A stretch of 64,000 nt of DNA from Alphaproteobacteria bacterium UBA7691. GTDB lineage: Bacteria; Pseudomonadota; Alphaproteobacteria; Ferrovibrionales; Ferrovibrionaceae. Shown here one piece after another: positions 1 to 8,139 of this stretch. A program made the translations under genes and the position numbers. The notes beneath the pieces are model-generated. The model did not search any database, was not told the origin of the DNA, and worked only from the letters and a program-made list of their open reading frames with translations. Every line of letters begins with the position of its first letter. The stretch's first letter is position 1. The stretch lies in the NCBI GenBank assembly GCA_002482765.1, contig DLGP01000056.1:750-64749 (forward strand), in the 5' to 3' direction.

Positions 1-610
1 GCTGGCGGCCGAGATCGGCCTGCCCCTGCGCCCGGCTGCTGTGGTGCAGGCCGTGCTGCATGGCCCGGCCCGGCCGATTTTCCCCGGCTTTGTGAATGAC
101 CGGCTGTTCACCATCATGGCCGGCATCGGCTTTGATGCCCATGTGGTGGCCAGCCTGCCGCCCGGCCTGAAACGCGCTCTGGGCAAGGGCGCCTATGTGC
201 TGCAATCCTTGCGCCGGCTGCTGGATTGGCATGGGCCGCGCTACCGGCTCTGCATCGACGGCGCCTGGCATGAGGCCGCCTCGGCGGTGATCGCCAAGGG
301 GCATTATTATGGCGGGCGTTTCATCTGCTGCCCCGATGCACGGCTGGAGGCGGCGGATTTCCAGATTTGCCTGTTCCGGCTGGGCGGCCGCTGGGGCGTG
401 GCGCGCGCCTTGCTGGCGCTGCCGCTTGGCCTGCTGCACAAATTGCCGGAAATCCAGTTGCTGCGCGGGCGCGAGGTGGTGATCGAGGCTACCAGCATGC
501 CAGTACCCGTGCAGGCCGAACCGGTGCAGGCTGATGGCGACATGGCCGGGCAATTGCCGGCGCGGCTGCATGTTGCCACACGGCCATTGCAGTTGATCAG
601 GCCGCGATAG
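1..610 (+). CDS. Diacylglycerol/lipid kinase family protein, C-terminal part (cut by window edge)
   Basis: The frame is open from base 2, so the start codon and the N-terminal nucleotide-binding half lie outside the window; 202 residues are visible. The stretch 'AGIGFDAHVV', then 'GKGAYVLQSLR' and 'FICCPDARLEAADFQI', follows the C-terminal half of YegS/DgkB-type lipid kinases. These enzymes phosphorylate diacylglycerol or related lipids at the inner face of the cytoplasmic membrane. The gene runs convergently into the TetR gene and the two overlap by 14 bp. The substrate cannot be told from this half. Confidence 0.75.
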   Translation, partial: LAAEIGLPLRPAAVVQAVLHGPARPIFPGFVNDRLFTIMAGIGFDAHVVASLPPGLKRALGKGAYVLQSLRRLLDWHGPRYRLCIDGAWHEAASAVIAKGHYYGGRFICCPDARLEAADFQICLFRLGGRWGVARALLALPLGLLHKLPEIQLLRGREVVIEATSMPVPVQAEPVQADGDMAGQLPARLHVATRPLQLIRPR

Positions 611-1223
611 CGGCCAGTTCACGCAGCATTATCGGCTTGAACGCTGCCACCATCGCGCCGCCTTCCGCCATGCCCACGGCGATCCCCACCCGCACGGTGG
701 CGCAGAGCAGATACATCAGCAGGAAACAGCGCCGTTCCAGCAGCGCCTGATCCGCCATCGGGTCGGCCAGTGCGGGATAAAGCCTTCGCAGGGTGGCGGC
801 CAGCCGCGCCGCATGCCAGCGGCCATCTTCCGTATCCATATCCTGCAACGCCTTGTCGGATTGGGTGCCGGACCAGATATCGCGCATCGCCGGCTCGGCC
901 TGAAACATCGCGTAATAACCATCCAGCAGGCGCAGCATGGCATCGGCCAGTTCGTCGGGTGCCTGCACCGCATCCAGTTCGGTGGCGGTGCAGGCGCGGC
1001 CGGCGGCATTGTAATGCTCGGCCAGGGCGCGGATCAGCGCCGCCTTGTCTGGGAAATACTGATACAGCGAGCCAATCGACACACCGGCCTGCTGCGCCAC
1101 GTCGCTCATGCGCAGCTGGTCGCTGCCGCTGGCGGCAATCAACTGCGTGGCAACAGCCAGCAATTTCTCCACCCGCTCGCGGCTGCGGCGCTGGCTGGGC
1201 TGGCGGCCGGCCGGCTGGTTCAT
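597..1223 (-). CDS. TetR-family transcriptional regulator
   Basis: A 208-residue one-component regulator. The N-terminal HTH (about residues 15-62) carries the TetR pattern 'GVSIGSLYQYFPDK', followed by a helical ligand-binding domain. I chose the ATG at 1223 because a GGAGGG ribosome site sits just before it. An upstream in-frame ATG at 1256 would place an operator inside the coding region. It is divergent from the NmrA-like oxidoreductase, and the shared 118-bp gap holds two copies of one inverted repeat, so it probably represses itself and that neighbour. The ligand is unknown. Confidence 0.85.
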   Translation of the reverse strand: MNQPAGRQPSQRRSRERVEKLLAVATQLIAASGSDQLRMSDVAQQAGVSIGSLYQYFPDKAALIRALAEHYNAAGRACTATELDAVQAPDELADAMLRLLDGYYAMFQAEPAMRDIWSGTQSDKALQDMDTEDGRWHAARLAATLRRLYPALADPMADQALLERRCFLLMYLLCATVRVGIAVGMAEGGAMVAAFKPIMLRELAAIAA

Positions 1224-1238
1224 AGACCCTCCAAAGAA

Positions 1239-1259
1239 AATATGAGGAATACTCATTTA
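1239..1259. promoter_or_regulatory. Probable TetR operator, copy 1 (imperfect)
   Basis: AATATGAG, a 5-base spacer, then CTCATTTA. The inner five bases of each arm are a perfect inverted repeat and the outer bases are degenerate. It begins 16 bases upstream of the TetR start codon and shares its left arm with the perfect copy at 1301. Confidence 0.6.
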
Positions 1260-1300
1260 TGGCTTGCCAAACATAATACGAGGCTTTATCACTTTTCACA

Positions 1301-1321
1301 AATATGAGGATTGCTCATATT
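1301..1321. promoter_or_regulatory. Probable TetR operator, copy 2 (perfect palindrome)
   Basis: AATATGAG, spacer GATTG, then CTCATATT: perfect 8-bp arms with a 5-base spacer. The centre lies 62 bp from that of copy 1, just before the ribosome site of the NmrA-like gene. Two matched sites in a divergent TetR/target gap are the usual layout for autoregulation plus control of the neighbour. Confidence 0.7.
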
Positions 1322-1341
1322 TAATGGAAAGGAACCCAACC

Positions 1342-2184
1342 ATGACCCTGCCATCACCCCAGCCCGATGCCCCGATTCTGCTGCTTGGCGCCAGCGGCAA
1401 GACCGGGCGCCGCATTGCCGCCCGGCTGACCGCCCGGGCTGTGCCATTTCGCGCCGCCGGGCGCAGCAGCCAGCCGGCTTTTGACTGGCAGAAGCCAGTT
1501 AGCTGGCCGGCTGCTTTTCAGGGTTGCCGCGCCGCCTATATCGCCTATGCCCCCGATCTGGCAGCGCCCGGCGGCATCGACACCATCGGCGCCTTTGCCG
1601 CCGCCGCCGCTGCCGCCGGCTTGCAGCATCTGGTGCTGCTATCGGGGCGCGGCGAGGTTGAAGCCGAAGCCTGCGAGGCGCTGGTGCAGCAGGCCGGCCC
1701 GGCCTGGACCATCCTGCGCGCCAGTTGGTTCATGCAGAATTTCAGCGAGGAATTCCTGGCCGATGGCATCCAGGCCGGTGCGGTGCATCTGCCGCTGGGC
1801 GCGGTGCCCGAGCCGTTCATCGATGCCGATGATATCGCCGAGGTGGCGGTGGCGGCGCTGACCGATCCGGCGCGCCATGCCGGCCAGCTTTATGAACTGA
1901 CCGGGCCGGCATTGCTCAGTTTTGCCGAGGCGACGCAGCGTATCGGCACTGCCCTGGGCCGGCCGCTGCCTTATATCCAGGTGCCGATGGAGGCTTATTT
2001 CGCGGCCATGGCCGAGCAGGGCGTGGCGCCAGGCTATATCGCCCTGCTGCGCTACCTGTTCACCACCGTGCTGGATGGCCGCAATGCAAGCCTGGGCGAT
2101 GGGGTGCAGCGGGCGCTCGGCCGGCCGCCACGCAGCTTTGATGCTTTTGCCCAGGCAGCGGCGGCCGGCGGCGCCTGGGGGTGA
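1342..2184 (+). CDS. NmrA-like / atypical short-chain NAD(P)-binding oxidoreductase
   Basis: A 280-residue Rossmann-fold protein. The dinucleotide loop 'LLGASGKTG' lies at residues 14-22. Further on, 'LVLLSGRG' and 'TILRASWFMQNFSEEF' match the NmrA/QOR2-type NAD(P)H-binding family, which includes quinone and azo reductases and redox sensors. The ATG at 1342 follows AAAGGAA at suitable distance; the in-frame ATG at 1324 is an alternative. It is divergent from the TetR gene, so induction by a small electrophile or quinone is plausible but inferred. Confidence 0.8.
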   Translation: MTLPSPQPDAPILLLGASGKTGRRIAARLTARAVPFRAAGRSSQPAFDWQKPVSWPAAFQGCRAAYIAYAPDLAAPGGIDTIGAFAAAAAAAGLQHLVLLSGRGEVEAEACEALVQQAGPAWTILRASWFMQNFSEEFLADGIQAGAVHLPLGAVPEPFIDADDIAEVAVAALTDPARHAGQLYELTGPALLSFAEATQRIGTALGRPLPYIQVPMEAYFAAMAEQGVAPGYIALLRYLFTTVLDGRNASLGDGVQRALGRPPRSFDAFAQAAAAGGAWG

Positions 2185-2187
2185 GCC

Positions 2188-2616
2188 TCAGCGCGTAAGC
2201 GCGACTGGCAGAGGACGGTAACGCGCCCGCGCGCCGCGCTCGATGGCGGCGGCATGCAGGCGCTCAACACCCAGTTCATGGCGCAGCATTTCCAGCCAAC
2301 GCAATTCGGTCTGCTCGGCATTGCCATCCACCGCCACGATGTCGCAGGCCAGGGCATAGGCGGTTTCCACCAGATCCTTGGGCAAGGCTTCCTTGACCAG
2401 GCCAAGCGCGGCGGCGATGCCATCCTCGTCATCCAGCAGGGCGACACAATCGCCGGTTGCCACCCGCATCGCATCCTGGCCATAACCGCGAAATACCGGC
2501 AGGCTGCGCACCGCAAAGGAAATGGTTTCCAGTTCGGAATCCTTGATCCGGCCATCGGCCACGGCGGCAATCACCATGGCGTAAATCATTGCGGCTTGGG
2601 GCGAAATCGTGGTCAT
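2188..2616 (-). CDS. TerB-like (tellurite-resistance TerB family) protein
   Basis: 142 residues, all-helical in appearance. The acidic stretch 'AVADGRIKDSELETI' near the N-terminus and a second 'DIVAVDGNAEQTEL' stretch later match the paired metal-binding-like helices of the TerB/COG3793 fold. The ATG at 2616 is preceded by AAGGAG at ideal spacing. The gene is convergent with the NmrA-like gene (3-base gap). Cytosolic; function in this organism is unknown, and no other ter genes are nearby. Confidence 0.7.
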   Translation of the reverse strand: MTTISPQAAMIYAMVIAAVADGRIKDSELETISFAVRSLPVFRGYGQDAMRVATGDCVALLDDEDGIAAALGLVKEALPKDLVETAYALACDIVAVDGNAEQTELRWLEMLRHELGVERLHAAAIERGARARYRPLPVALTR

Positions 2617-2748
2617 TGGCTCTCCTTGCGAGGCCGGAACTATGCAAGCCATGCCGGCTGCGGGCAAGGCCCAGGCACGGCGCCATGCGATGGCTTGCAT
2701 CGCGCTGTGACCGGCGACACTCTGCGGCTCTTTTGGAGAAACCTAGCC

Positions 2749-3732
2749 ATGCCCAGCCCGGCCCCTAATCTGTTCAAACGCGCCGCCCTTGCCGCCTTGC
2801 TGCTTTTTCTTGCCATAAGCGCGCTATTTGCCGGCCTGATCGGGCTTGGCACCAGCGCACCGCCGCCGCCGCTGGCCAGCATTCTTGAGCCGGCGATTGC
2901 CCAGGCCCGCGCCCAGCAGGCTGCCTTGCCGCCGCTGTTGCACCTCACCACCCGGGATGGCAGCAAGCTGGCCTATCGCCGCTATGCCGGCCGCGATGAT
3001 GCCGCGCTGATCCTGATTCACGGCTCCACCGGCAGCGCCGAAGGCATGCATGCTATGGCGCAAGTTCTGAATGCCGGCGGCGGACCGACAATCTATGCCC
3101 TGGACATGCGCGGCCATGGCCAGAGCGGCCGGCTTGGCGATATCGATTTCATCGGCCAGATGGAACAGGATTTGGCCGACCTGCTGCAAATCCTGCCGCC
3201 ACAGGCCAAGCTGGGCCTGATCGGCTTCTCGGCCGGCGGTGGCTTTGCCCTGCGCGTGGCCGGCACCGACCTGGGCCAGCGCTTTGAGCGCATCCTGCTG
3301 CTGGCGCCGATGCTGCACCCGCAATCGCCCACTTATCGGCAGAATGGCGGCGGCTGGGCCACCGCACATCTGCCGCGCCTGATCGCCCTGGCGGTGCTGG
3401 ATAATGCCGGCCTGCGGTTTTTCCAGCATCTGCCGGTGCTGGCCTTTGCGCGCCAGGACAGCGCCGGCCGGCCCTACACCTATTCCTTCCGGCTCTGGGC
3501 CAATTTCAAGGCGCATGAGGATTATGCCGCCGATTACCGGCGCCAGGCCCGCGCCCCCATCGTGCTGATCGGTGAGAATGACGAATTGTTCAATGCCGCC
3601 GCCTATGAACCCGAATTGAAGGCCATCCGGCCTGACGCCCAGGTGCGCATCGTGCCGGGCGTGAACCATATCGGCCTCAGCCTCAGCCCCGCCGGCATAA
3701 CCGCTATCCAGGCTGAATTGCGGGATTTCTGA
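2749..3732 (+). CDS. Alpha/beta hydrolase with N-terminal membrane anchor
   Basis: 327 residues. A hydrophobic segment at about residues 11-35 should anchor or export the protein. The hydrolase core shows the oxyanion-hole motif 'LIHGSTGSAEG', the nucleophile elbow 'GFSAGG' (Ser161), an acid in 'GENDEL' (Asp278) and a late 'GVNHIG' (His307), so the catalytic triad is complete. It resembles monoacylglycerol-lipase/lysophospholipase-type enzymes, but the substrate is not determined. GGAGA lies upstream of the chosen ATG. The 3' end overlaps the convergent helicase gene by 29 bp. Confidence 0.8.
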   Translation: MPSPAPNLFKRAALAALLLFLAISALFAGLIGLGTSAPPPPLASILEPAIAQARAQQAALPPLLHLTTRDGSKLAYRRYAGRDDAALILIHGSTGSAEGMHAMAQVLNAGGGPTIYALDMRGHGQSGRLGDIDFIGQMEQDLADLLQILPPQAKLGLIGFSAGGGFALRVAGTDLGQRFERILLLAPMLHPQSPTYRQNGGGWATAHLPRLIALAVLDNAGLRFFQHLPVLAFARQDSAGRPYTYSFRLWANFKAHEDYAADYRRQARAPIVLIGENDELFNAAAYEPELKAIRPDAQVRIVPGVNHIGLSLSPAGITAIQAELRDF

Positions 3733-6490
3733 CCGCAGCCTGCATGGTTTGCAGGAAGGTGGCGGTTTCGCGCACGGCATCGGCAATGCCGAGCCGGCGC
3801 ACTTCCACACTGCTTGGGAAGGCCGAAAGCAGGCGGCTGGGCAATTGCGCATCCAGCACCACAAACACGCCGTAATCATCGGCACGGCGCAGCAGCCGGC
3901 CAAAAGCCTGTTTCAGCTTCAGCCGGGTGAGCAGGTCGTCATAGGCCTGATTGCCAAATGCCGCCCGGCGCGCCTTGTGCAGCAGATCCGGGCGTGGCCA
4001 GGGCACGCGGTCAAACGCCACCAGGCGCAAGGCGGCGCCCGGCACATCCACACCATCGCGCATCGCATCGGTGCCGAGCAGGCAGGAATGTTCCTCGGCG
4101 CGGAAAATATCCACCAGCGTGGCATTATCCAGCGGATCAACATGCTGGGCATAGAGCGCCAGGCCCTGTTCGGCCAGCGGCCTGATGATACGTTTCTGCA
4201 CTGCGCGCAGGCGGAAGATGGCGGTGAACAGGCCCAGGCCGCCGCCGCCTGAGGCGAGGAAAAGTTCACGATAAGCCGCCGCCACCTGGTTCATGTCGTC
4301 GCGCCGCACATCGGTGACAACAAAAACCCGCGTGCGGGCGGCATAATCAAACGGCGATGGAAAACTGGCACGCCGCGCCGGCTGCGGCAGGTGGCGCGCG
4401 CCGGAGCGGATTTCGGCGCTGAGCCAGCTCTGTTCCGGCGCCGCATCGCTCAAACCGGGATTAAGATCGCGCAGCGTGGCCGAGGTGATCGCCACACCAT
4501 GCGCCGGCTTCAGCACCGCCTCGGCAAACGGCCGCATCGGATCGAGCCAGTGGCGATAAAGCCCCAGATCAACATCGCGGCCATCCTCACGGTCCAGCGC
4601 GAACCAATCGACAAATTCCGGCCCGGTACCGGTTTCCAGGCTTTTCAGCATTGCCGCCCAGGCTTCCAGGGTCAGCTTGCGGCGGCCGAGGCCACGCAGG
4701 GCACCTTCCAGCCGGCCACGGGTGGCGCTATCCAGCTCGGCGGTTTCATCCTCCAGCTTGGCCGCCAGCGCCTTGGTCAGCGCCGCCATCGGCTGGATCA
4801 TGTGGCCAAGCGCGCCGGCATAGCTGGCAGCGGCTTCAAGCAAGGCCGGCGCCGGCTCGCGGGTGGGGCATTCCAGGCCATAGGGGCTATCCGGCACCGG
4901 GCTGCGCGCCAGGATCTGCAACCGCGCCTGCAACAGAAAACGCTCGCCGGCGCCGAGCGGGGCGCCTTCCTGCAAACGCTGCACCCAACCTTCGCCGGGC
5001 AGGGCGCGGGCGCCTTCGGTGAGCGCATCCAGTGCGGCGCGGGCGGCATCATCGCCATTAACCAGATCGCCGATGCGGTTGCCGATGCCACGCGCGCGGC
5101 TGCGCCGGGCGCCTTCCGGGCCACGCAGCCAGCGGCGCAATTCCATGCCTTCCTGGCCGCTGAGATGCGCCGCGAAGGCGCCATCGGCGGCCTCGAACAG
5201 ATGATGGCCTTCATCAAACACATAACGCAGCGGCCGGGTGGCATCGTCATCCGAGCCGATGGCGGCCTGGATCATCACCAAAGCATGATTGGCGATCACC
5301 ATATCGGCGCGGCGGGCGCGGCGCAGGCTGCGTTCGATGAAACATTTGCGATAATGCGGACAGGCGGCATGGATACATTCGCCACGCTGATCGGTCAGCC
5401 CGAGCGTGCGGCCACGGCCATGCAGATCAATCAGCCAGGCGGGGAAATCGCCGCCGGCAATATCGCCGTCGCGCGTGGCCTGCACCCAGCGCGCCACCAG
5501 GCCAAGCGCAATGATATCGGCCGGCCGTGCCGCTGCCGACTGGCTCGCATCATCCAGATTGAGCAGGCAGAGATAATTTTCGCGGCCCTTGCGCAGCACC
5601 ACCTTGGCCGCCTTGTCGCCGGCATTGGGATAGAGCCGGTCAAGTTCGCGGTCGAGCTGGCGTTGCAGGTTTTTGGTATAGGTGGAGAGCCATACTGTGC
5701 CGCCATTTTTCTCGGCCCAGACCGAAGCCGGGGCGATATAGCCCAGCGTCTTGCCGATGCCGGTGCCGGCTTCGCTCAGCACCATCTCGGGCATGCCCAA
5801 TTCGGCGCGCGGCGCAAAGGCCTGGGCGGTGGTGGCGGCATAATCGGCCTGGGCCTCGCGCAATTCGGCCCGCTCGCCAAGCAGCCGGCGCAGCCTTTCG
5901 CGCGCCTCGGCCGGCGAGACACTTTGGGTATCGGGCGGCGGCGGCGGGGCAAAATCCGACCATTCCGGCAATTCGCTCCATACATCCAGGCCGAGCCGCG
6001 TCGGCACCGGCTCCGGCACCAGGGCTTCCATCACATAGCCGGCCCAGGGCCAGGCGGCGCGCTGCATGGTGGCGGCAATCCGCATGGCGCGGCGCTGCCG
6101 GTTGGGATCAAGCCGGCCCAGCTCCGCCAGCAGGCCACTTGCCGCCAGGCGCAGGGCCGGGGCCAAGGCCATTGCATCGGCCGGCACCGCATGGTCCAGC
6201 GCTTCCAGCAGGCCGCGCGCGGTGGGCAGGCAGAACCGCGCCGGCCGTACAAAGGCAAACAAATCCAGCAGATCAAGCGCCGGAAACGGATTGAGGCCAA
6301 GCCGCGCCGCCGTGGCACGGCCATGGATCAGCAAAGGCGGCACGGCGCGGGCACGGCGCCCGGCGGCTTCGGCATCCAGCCGTTCCGGCGGCGGCGCAGC
6401 CAGGGCGGCGGCGGCACCATCCTGCCAGATCGCCCCGGCGCCTTCGGCCACCAAAGCCGGCAACCGCGCCAGAGCCGGCGATAAGCTCAT
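3704..6490 (-). CDS. ATP-dependent DNA helicase, DinG/XPD-like (Fe-S superfamily 2)
   Basis: 928 residues. Walker A 'GTGIGKT' is at 242-248 and the DEGH box (Walker B) at 426-429. Between them Cys308, Cys372, Cys377 and Cys383 match the four-cysteine Fe-S domain of DinG/XPD helicases, and 'QAFGRLLRR' near the end is motif VI. Such enzymes unwind 5'-tailed DNA or D/R-loops in repair. The start overlaps the preceding mini-ORF by ATGA, which in turn overlaps the S24 regulator gene, so the three are probably translationally coupled. The roughly 200-residue N-terminal extension is not recognised. Confidence 0.88.
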   Translation of the reverse strand: MSLSPALARLPALVAEGAGAIWQDGAAAALAAPPPERLDAEAAGRRARAVPPLLIHGRATAARLGLNPFPALDLLDLFAFVRPARFCLPTARGLLEALDHAVPADAMALAPALRLAASGLLAELGRLDPNRQRRAMRIAATMQRAAWPWAGYVMEALVPEPVPTRLGLDVWSELPEWSDFAPPPPPDTQSVSPAEARERLRRLLGERAELREAQADYAATTAQAFAPRAELGMPEMVLSEAGTGIGKTLGYIAPASVWAEKNGGTVWLSTYTKNLQRQLDRELDRLYPNAGDKAAKVVLRKGRENYLCLLNLDDASQSAAARPADIIALGLVARWVQATRDGDIAGGDFPAWLIDLHGRGRTLGLTDQRGECIHAACPHYRKCFIERSLRRARRADMVIANHALVMIQAAIGSDDDATRPLRYVFDEGHHLFEAADGAFAAHLSGQEGMELRRWLRGPEGARRSRARGIGNRIGDLVNGDDAARAALDALTEGARALPGEGWVQRLQEGAPLGAGERFLLQARLQILARSPVPDSPYGLECPTREPAPALLEAAASYAGALGHMIQPMAALTKALAAKLEDETAELDSATRGRLEGALRGLGRRKLTLEAWAAMLKSLETGTGPEFVDWFALDREDGRDVDLGLYRHWLDPMRPFAEAVLKPAHGVAITSATLRDLNPGLSDAAPEQSWLSAEIRSGARHLPQPARRASFPSPFDYAARTRVFVVTDVRRDDMNQVAAAYRELFLASGGGGLGLFTAIFRLRAVQKRIIRPLAEQGLALYAQHVDPLDNATLVDIFRAEEHSCLLGTDAMRDGVDVPGAALRLVAFDRVPWPRPDLLHKARRAAFGNQAYDDLLTRLKLKQAFGRLLRRADDYGVFVVLDAQLPSRLLSAFPSSVEVRRLGIADAVRETATFLQTMQAAVRNPAIQPG

Positions 6491-6519
6491 TGCGAGGCCC
6501 CGCCGAGCAGCGCGCTCAT
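6487..6519 (-). CDS. Ten-codon mini-ORF between regulator and helicase genes
   Basis: An ATG overlaps the stop of the S24 regulator as ATGA, ten codons follow (MSALLGGASQ), and its TGA overlaps the helicase ATG as ATGA. The 16-bp sequence around both junctions is repeated 29 bp apart, so the peptide and the regulator both end in ASQ. It may act only as a relay for ribosome re-initiation, or it may be a chance product of the duplication. Confidence 0.35.
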   Translation of the reverse strand: MSALLGGASQ

Positions 6520-7172
6520 TGCGAGGCCCAGACGATGCGATGCATCCAGGCGATTTCGGTGGCATCCAGGCTGCGTTCACCCTGGGCCGGATCAAATGCC
6601 GCCAGTTCCACCCGGGTCAGGGTCTTGCGTAGCAATTGCCGGCACAGCATTTCGCCATTCAGCCGGCGCAGCACCACGCGGTCATTGCGCCGGGTGGGCG
6701 CGCGCGGCGACAGGATCAGCAATGTGCCATCGCGATAGACCGGCATCAGGCTGTCGCCGCCAACTTCCAGGGCATAGGCCTGATCGTCGTTGACATCGGG
6801 GAACGGCACCCGTTCCCAGCCGCTTTGAATCTGCGGCAGGCCGGCTTCATCAAACAGCCCGCCCTGGCCGGCCTGGGCCAGATTGAGCATCGGGATACGG
6901 AAAGCCGAGCCGCGCAGGCCGCTGGCATCCACCAGCACTTCCATGAAATCGCCGATCGAGGCACCGGTGGCCTCGATCACCTTGGCGATGCTTTCGGTGG
7001 ATGGCCAGCGCTGGCGGCCATCGGCGGCTTCGCGTTTGCTGCGGTTGAAGGTGGTGGGATCCAGCCCGGCTTTGCGTGCCAGGCCGGAAGCGGTCAGACC
7101 GTAGCGGTCGGCCAAGCCATCAATGGCGGCCCAGATGGCTTTATGGGTGAGCATGGGAAGATTGTCATACAT
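6516..7172 (-). CDS. HTH transcriptional regulator with S24 (LexA/CI-like) domain
   Basis: 218 residues. An N-terminal HTH (about residues 8-70) is followed by a peptidase-S24 fold (about 90-215). The nucleophile is present in 'GDSLMP' (Ser141), but the position of the LexA general-base lysine reads 'EMLCRQL', giving Arg178, so self-cleavage looks doubtful. The ATG at 7172 has GGAGA 7 bases upstream; an ATG at 7205 is possible. It is divergent from the virion gene block, as phage repressors are from their lytic genes, and co-directional with the helicase gene. Confidence 0.8.
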   Translation of the reverse strand: MYDNLPMLTHKAIWAAIDGLADRYGLTASGLARKAGLDPTTFNRSKREAADGRQRWPSTESIAKVIEATGASIGDFMEVLVDASGLRGSAFRIPMLNLAQAGQGGLFDEAGLPQIQSGWERVPFPDVNDDQAYALEVGGDSLMPVYRDGTLLILSPRAPTRRNDRVVLRRLNGEMLCRQLLRKTLTRVELAAFDPAQGERSLDATEIAWMHRIVWASQ

Positions 7173-7315
7173 TTCTCCGTTTCTGGCTAGCGTGATATGC
7201 GCCAAAAATGGGAATTGACAGCGTTATACTTACGAATACGATTATATGTATCCCTATTAAACGCAGTATGTTCCATTTCGTACCAATCGCCCCACTGTAG
7301 CTGGAGAACATTTCC
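7173..7315. promoter_or_regulatory. Divergent control region between S24 regulator and virion module
   Basis: AT-richer than its surroundings. On the plus strand TTGACA (7215-7220) is followed after 16 bases by TACGAT (7237-7242), a plausible sigma-70 promoter for the virion genes. On the minus strand a perfect TATAAT lies at 7246-7241 without a good -35 box. Scattered ATAC/GTAT half-sites between 7224 and 7252 could be bound by the regulator. A GGAGAA ribosome site precedes the ATG at 7316. Confidence 0.5.
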
Positions 7316-8137
7316 ATGCATTTACAATCGGCCCTGCAATTTGTGGTTTGCGAACAACAGCAACAATCCATTACTGGCAGTATTCCGGCAAAAGCCGGCG
7401 CCATCACCGGCTGGGCCGTGATCGGCTTTGCTGAACAAACCCGGATTTGGTGGCTGCGCGGCCTGAAACCCGGTTTCCGGCATTGTTTCGCCTATCGCTG
7501 GCACCCGCAGGGCTGGCTGCTGCTTGATCCGCTGTCACATCATCTGTGGCTCGACCTGCTGCCCTGCCAGCATGGCGCGGCGGCGCCGGAAGCGGCGCTG
7601 GAACTGGCCGCCGCCCTGCGTCTGGGCGGTTACATGGCCCTGGCCGTGCCGATCCGGCAGCCGCCGCCGCGCCTGGCGCCACCCTTGCCGCTTTCCTGTG
7701 TGGAAGTGGTGAAACGCCTGCTTGGCCTGCAAAGCTGGCAGATAAGTACACCATGGCAACTTTTCTGCGAACTGAGGAAAATTTCCCTTGACGATAGCAT
7801 AATTCTGGCTTATTCCTTATTTCAACAGGAACAAAAGGCGTATATGTATCGCCACAAGCGAGCGCCCTGGGCCTGGTCCGCTGTTTTACGCCGGCTGGTT
7901 GCCGGTCTTATACCTCGGAGGCAGAGCATGGGTGGCATCTTCAGCAGTTCGGCACCGGCACCGCTGGCCGTGCCGCCCAGCCCGACGGCAGACCCAACTG
8001 AGGCCGCGGCCCGCGAAGCGCGTGAACGCCGCCGCCGCGCCCAGGGCGAAACCATCGCCACCTCGTATCGCGGTGTTGAACTGGGCGCTGCGGCACCGGC
8101 CGGGCTGTTCACCCGCAAGACCCTGCTGGGTGAGTGA
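7316..8137 (+). CDS. Phage-type hypothetical protein, first gene of virion module (possible two-gene fusion)
   Basis: An open frame of 273 residues. The first 160 residues contain 'IWWLRGLKPGFRHCFAYRW', a tryptophan/histidine-rich pattern I associate with small proteins that open virion gene clusters of alphaproteobacterial podovirus-like prophages. The last 69 residues look like a separate small protein with its own ribosome site (see 7928). The joining stretch is AT-rich and simply lacks a stop in this frame. Whether one or two proteins are made is unclear, and the function is unknown. Confidence 0.55.
   Translation: MHLQSALQFVVCEQQQQSITGSIPAKAGAITGWAVIGFAEQTRIWWLRGLKPGFRHCFAYRWHPQGWLLLDPLSHHLWLDLLPCQHGAAAPEAALELAAALRLGGYMALAVPIRQPPPRLAPPLPLSCVEVVKRLLGLQSWQISTPWQLFCELRKISLDDSIILAYSLFQQEQKAYMYRHKRAPWAWSAVLRRLVAGLIPRRQSMGGIFSSSAPAPLAVPPSPTADPTEAAAREARERRRRAQGETIATSYRGVELGAAAPAGLFTRKTLLGE
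7928..8137 (+). CDS. Small phage protein upstream of portal (internal in-frame start)
   Basis: The ATG at 7928 has a strong CGGAGG site 8 bases upstream, inside the longer frame from 7316. The 69-residue product 'MGGIFSSSAPAP...' is rich in Ala, Pro and Arg and ends in 'RKTLLGE'. Short proteins of this kind often precede the portal gene in such clusters. Its stop is followed after two bases by the portal ATG, or overlaps an alternative GTG start at 8134. Confidence 0.55.
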   Translation: MGGIFSSSAPAPLAVPPSPTADPTEAAAREARERRRRAQGETIATSYRGVELGAAAPAGLFTRKTLLGE

Positions 8138-8139
8138 CC

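Noticed and set aside
4391..6484. A 697-residue open frame antisense to the helicase gene
   Set aside because: It mirrors the helicase codons in a high-GC gene, is low-complexity (Gly/His/Arg/Gln), and has no motif or ribosome site. The helicase on the other strand has complete motifs.
6516..7172. Annotation as LexA itself
   Set aside because: The N-terminal HTH is not LexA-like, the catalytic Lys position is Arg, and no SOS box is visible in the gap.
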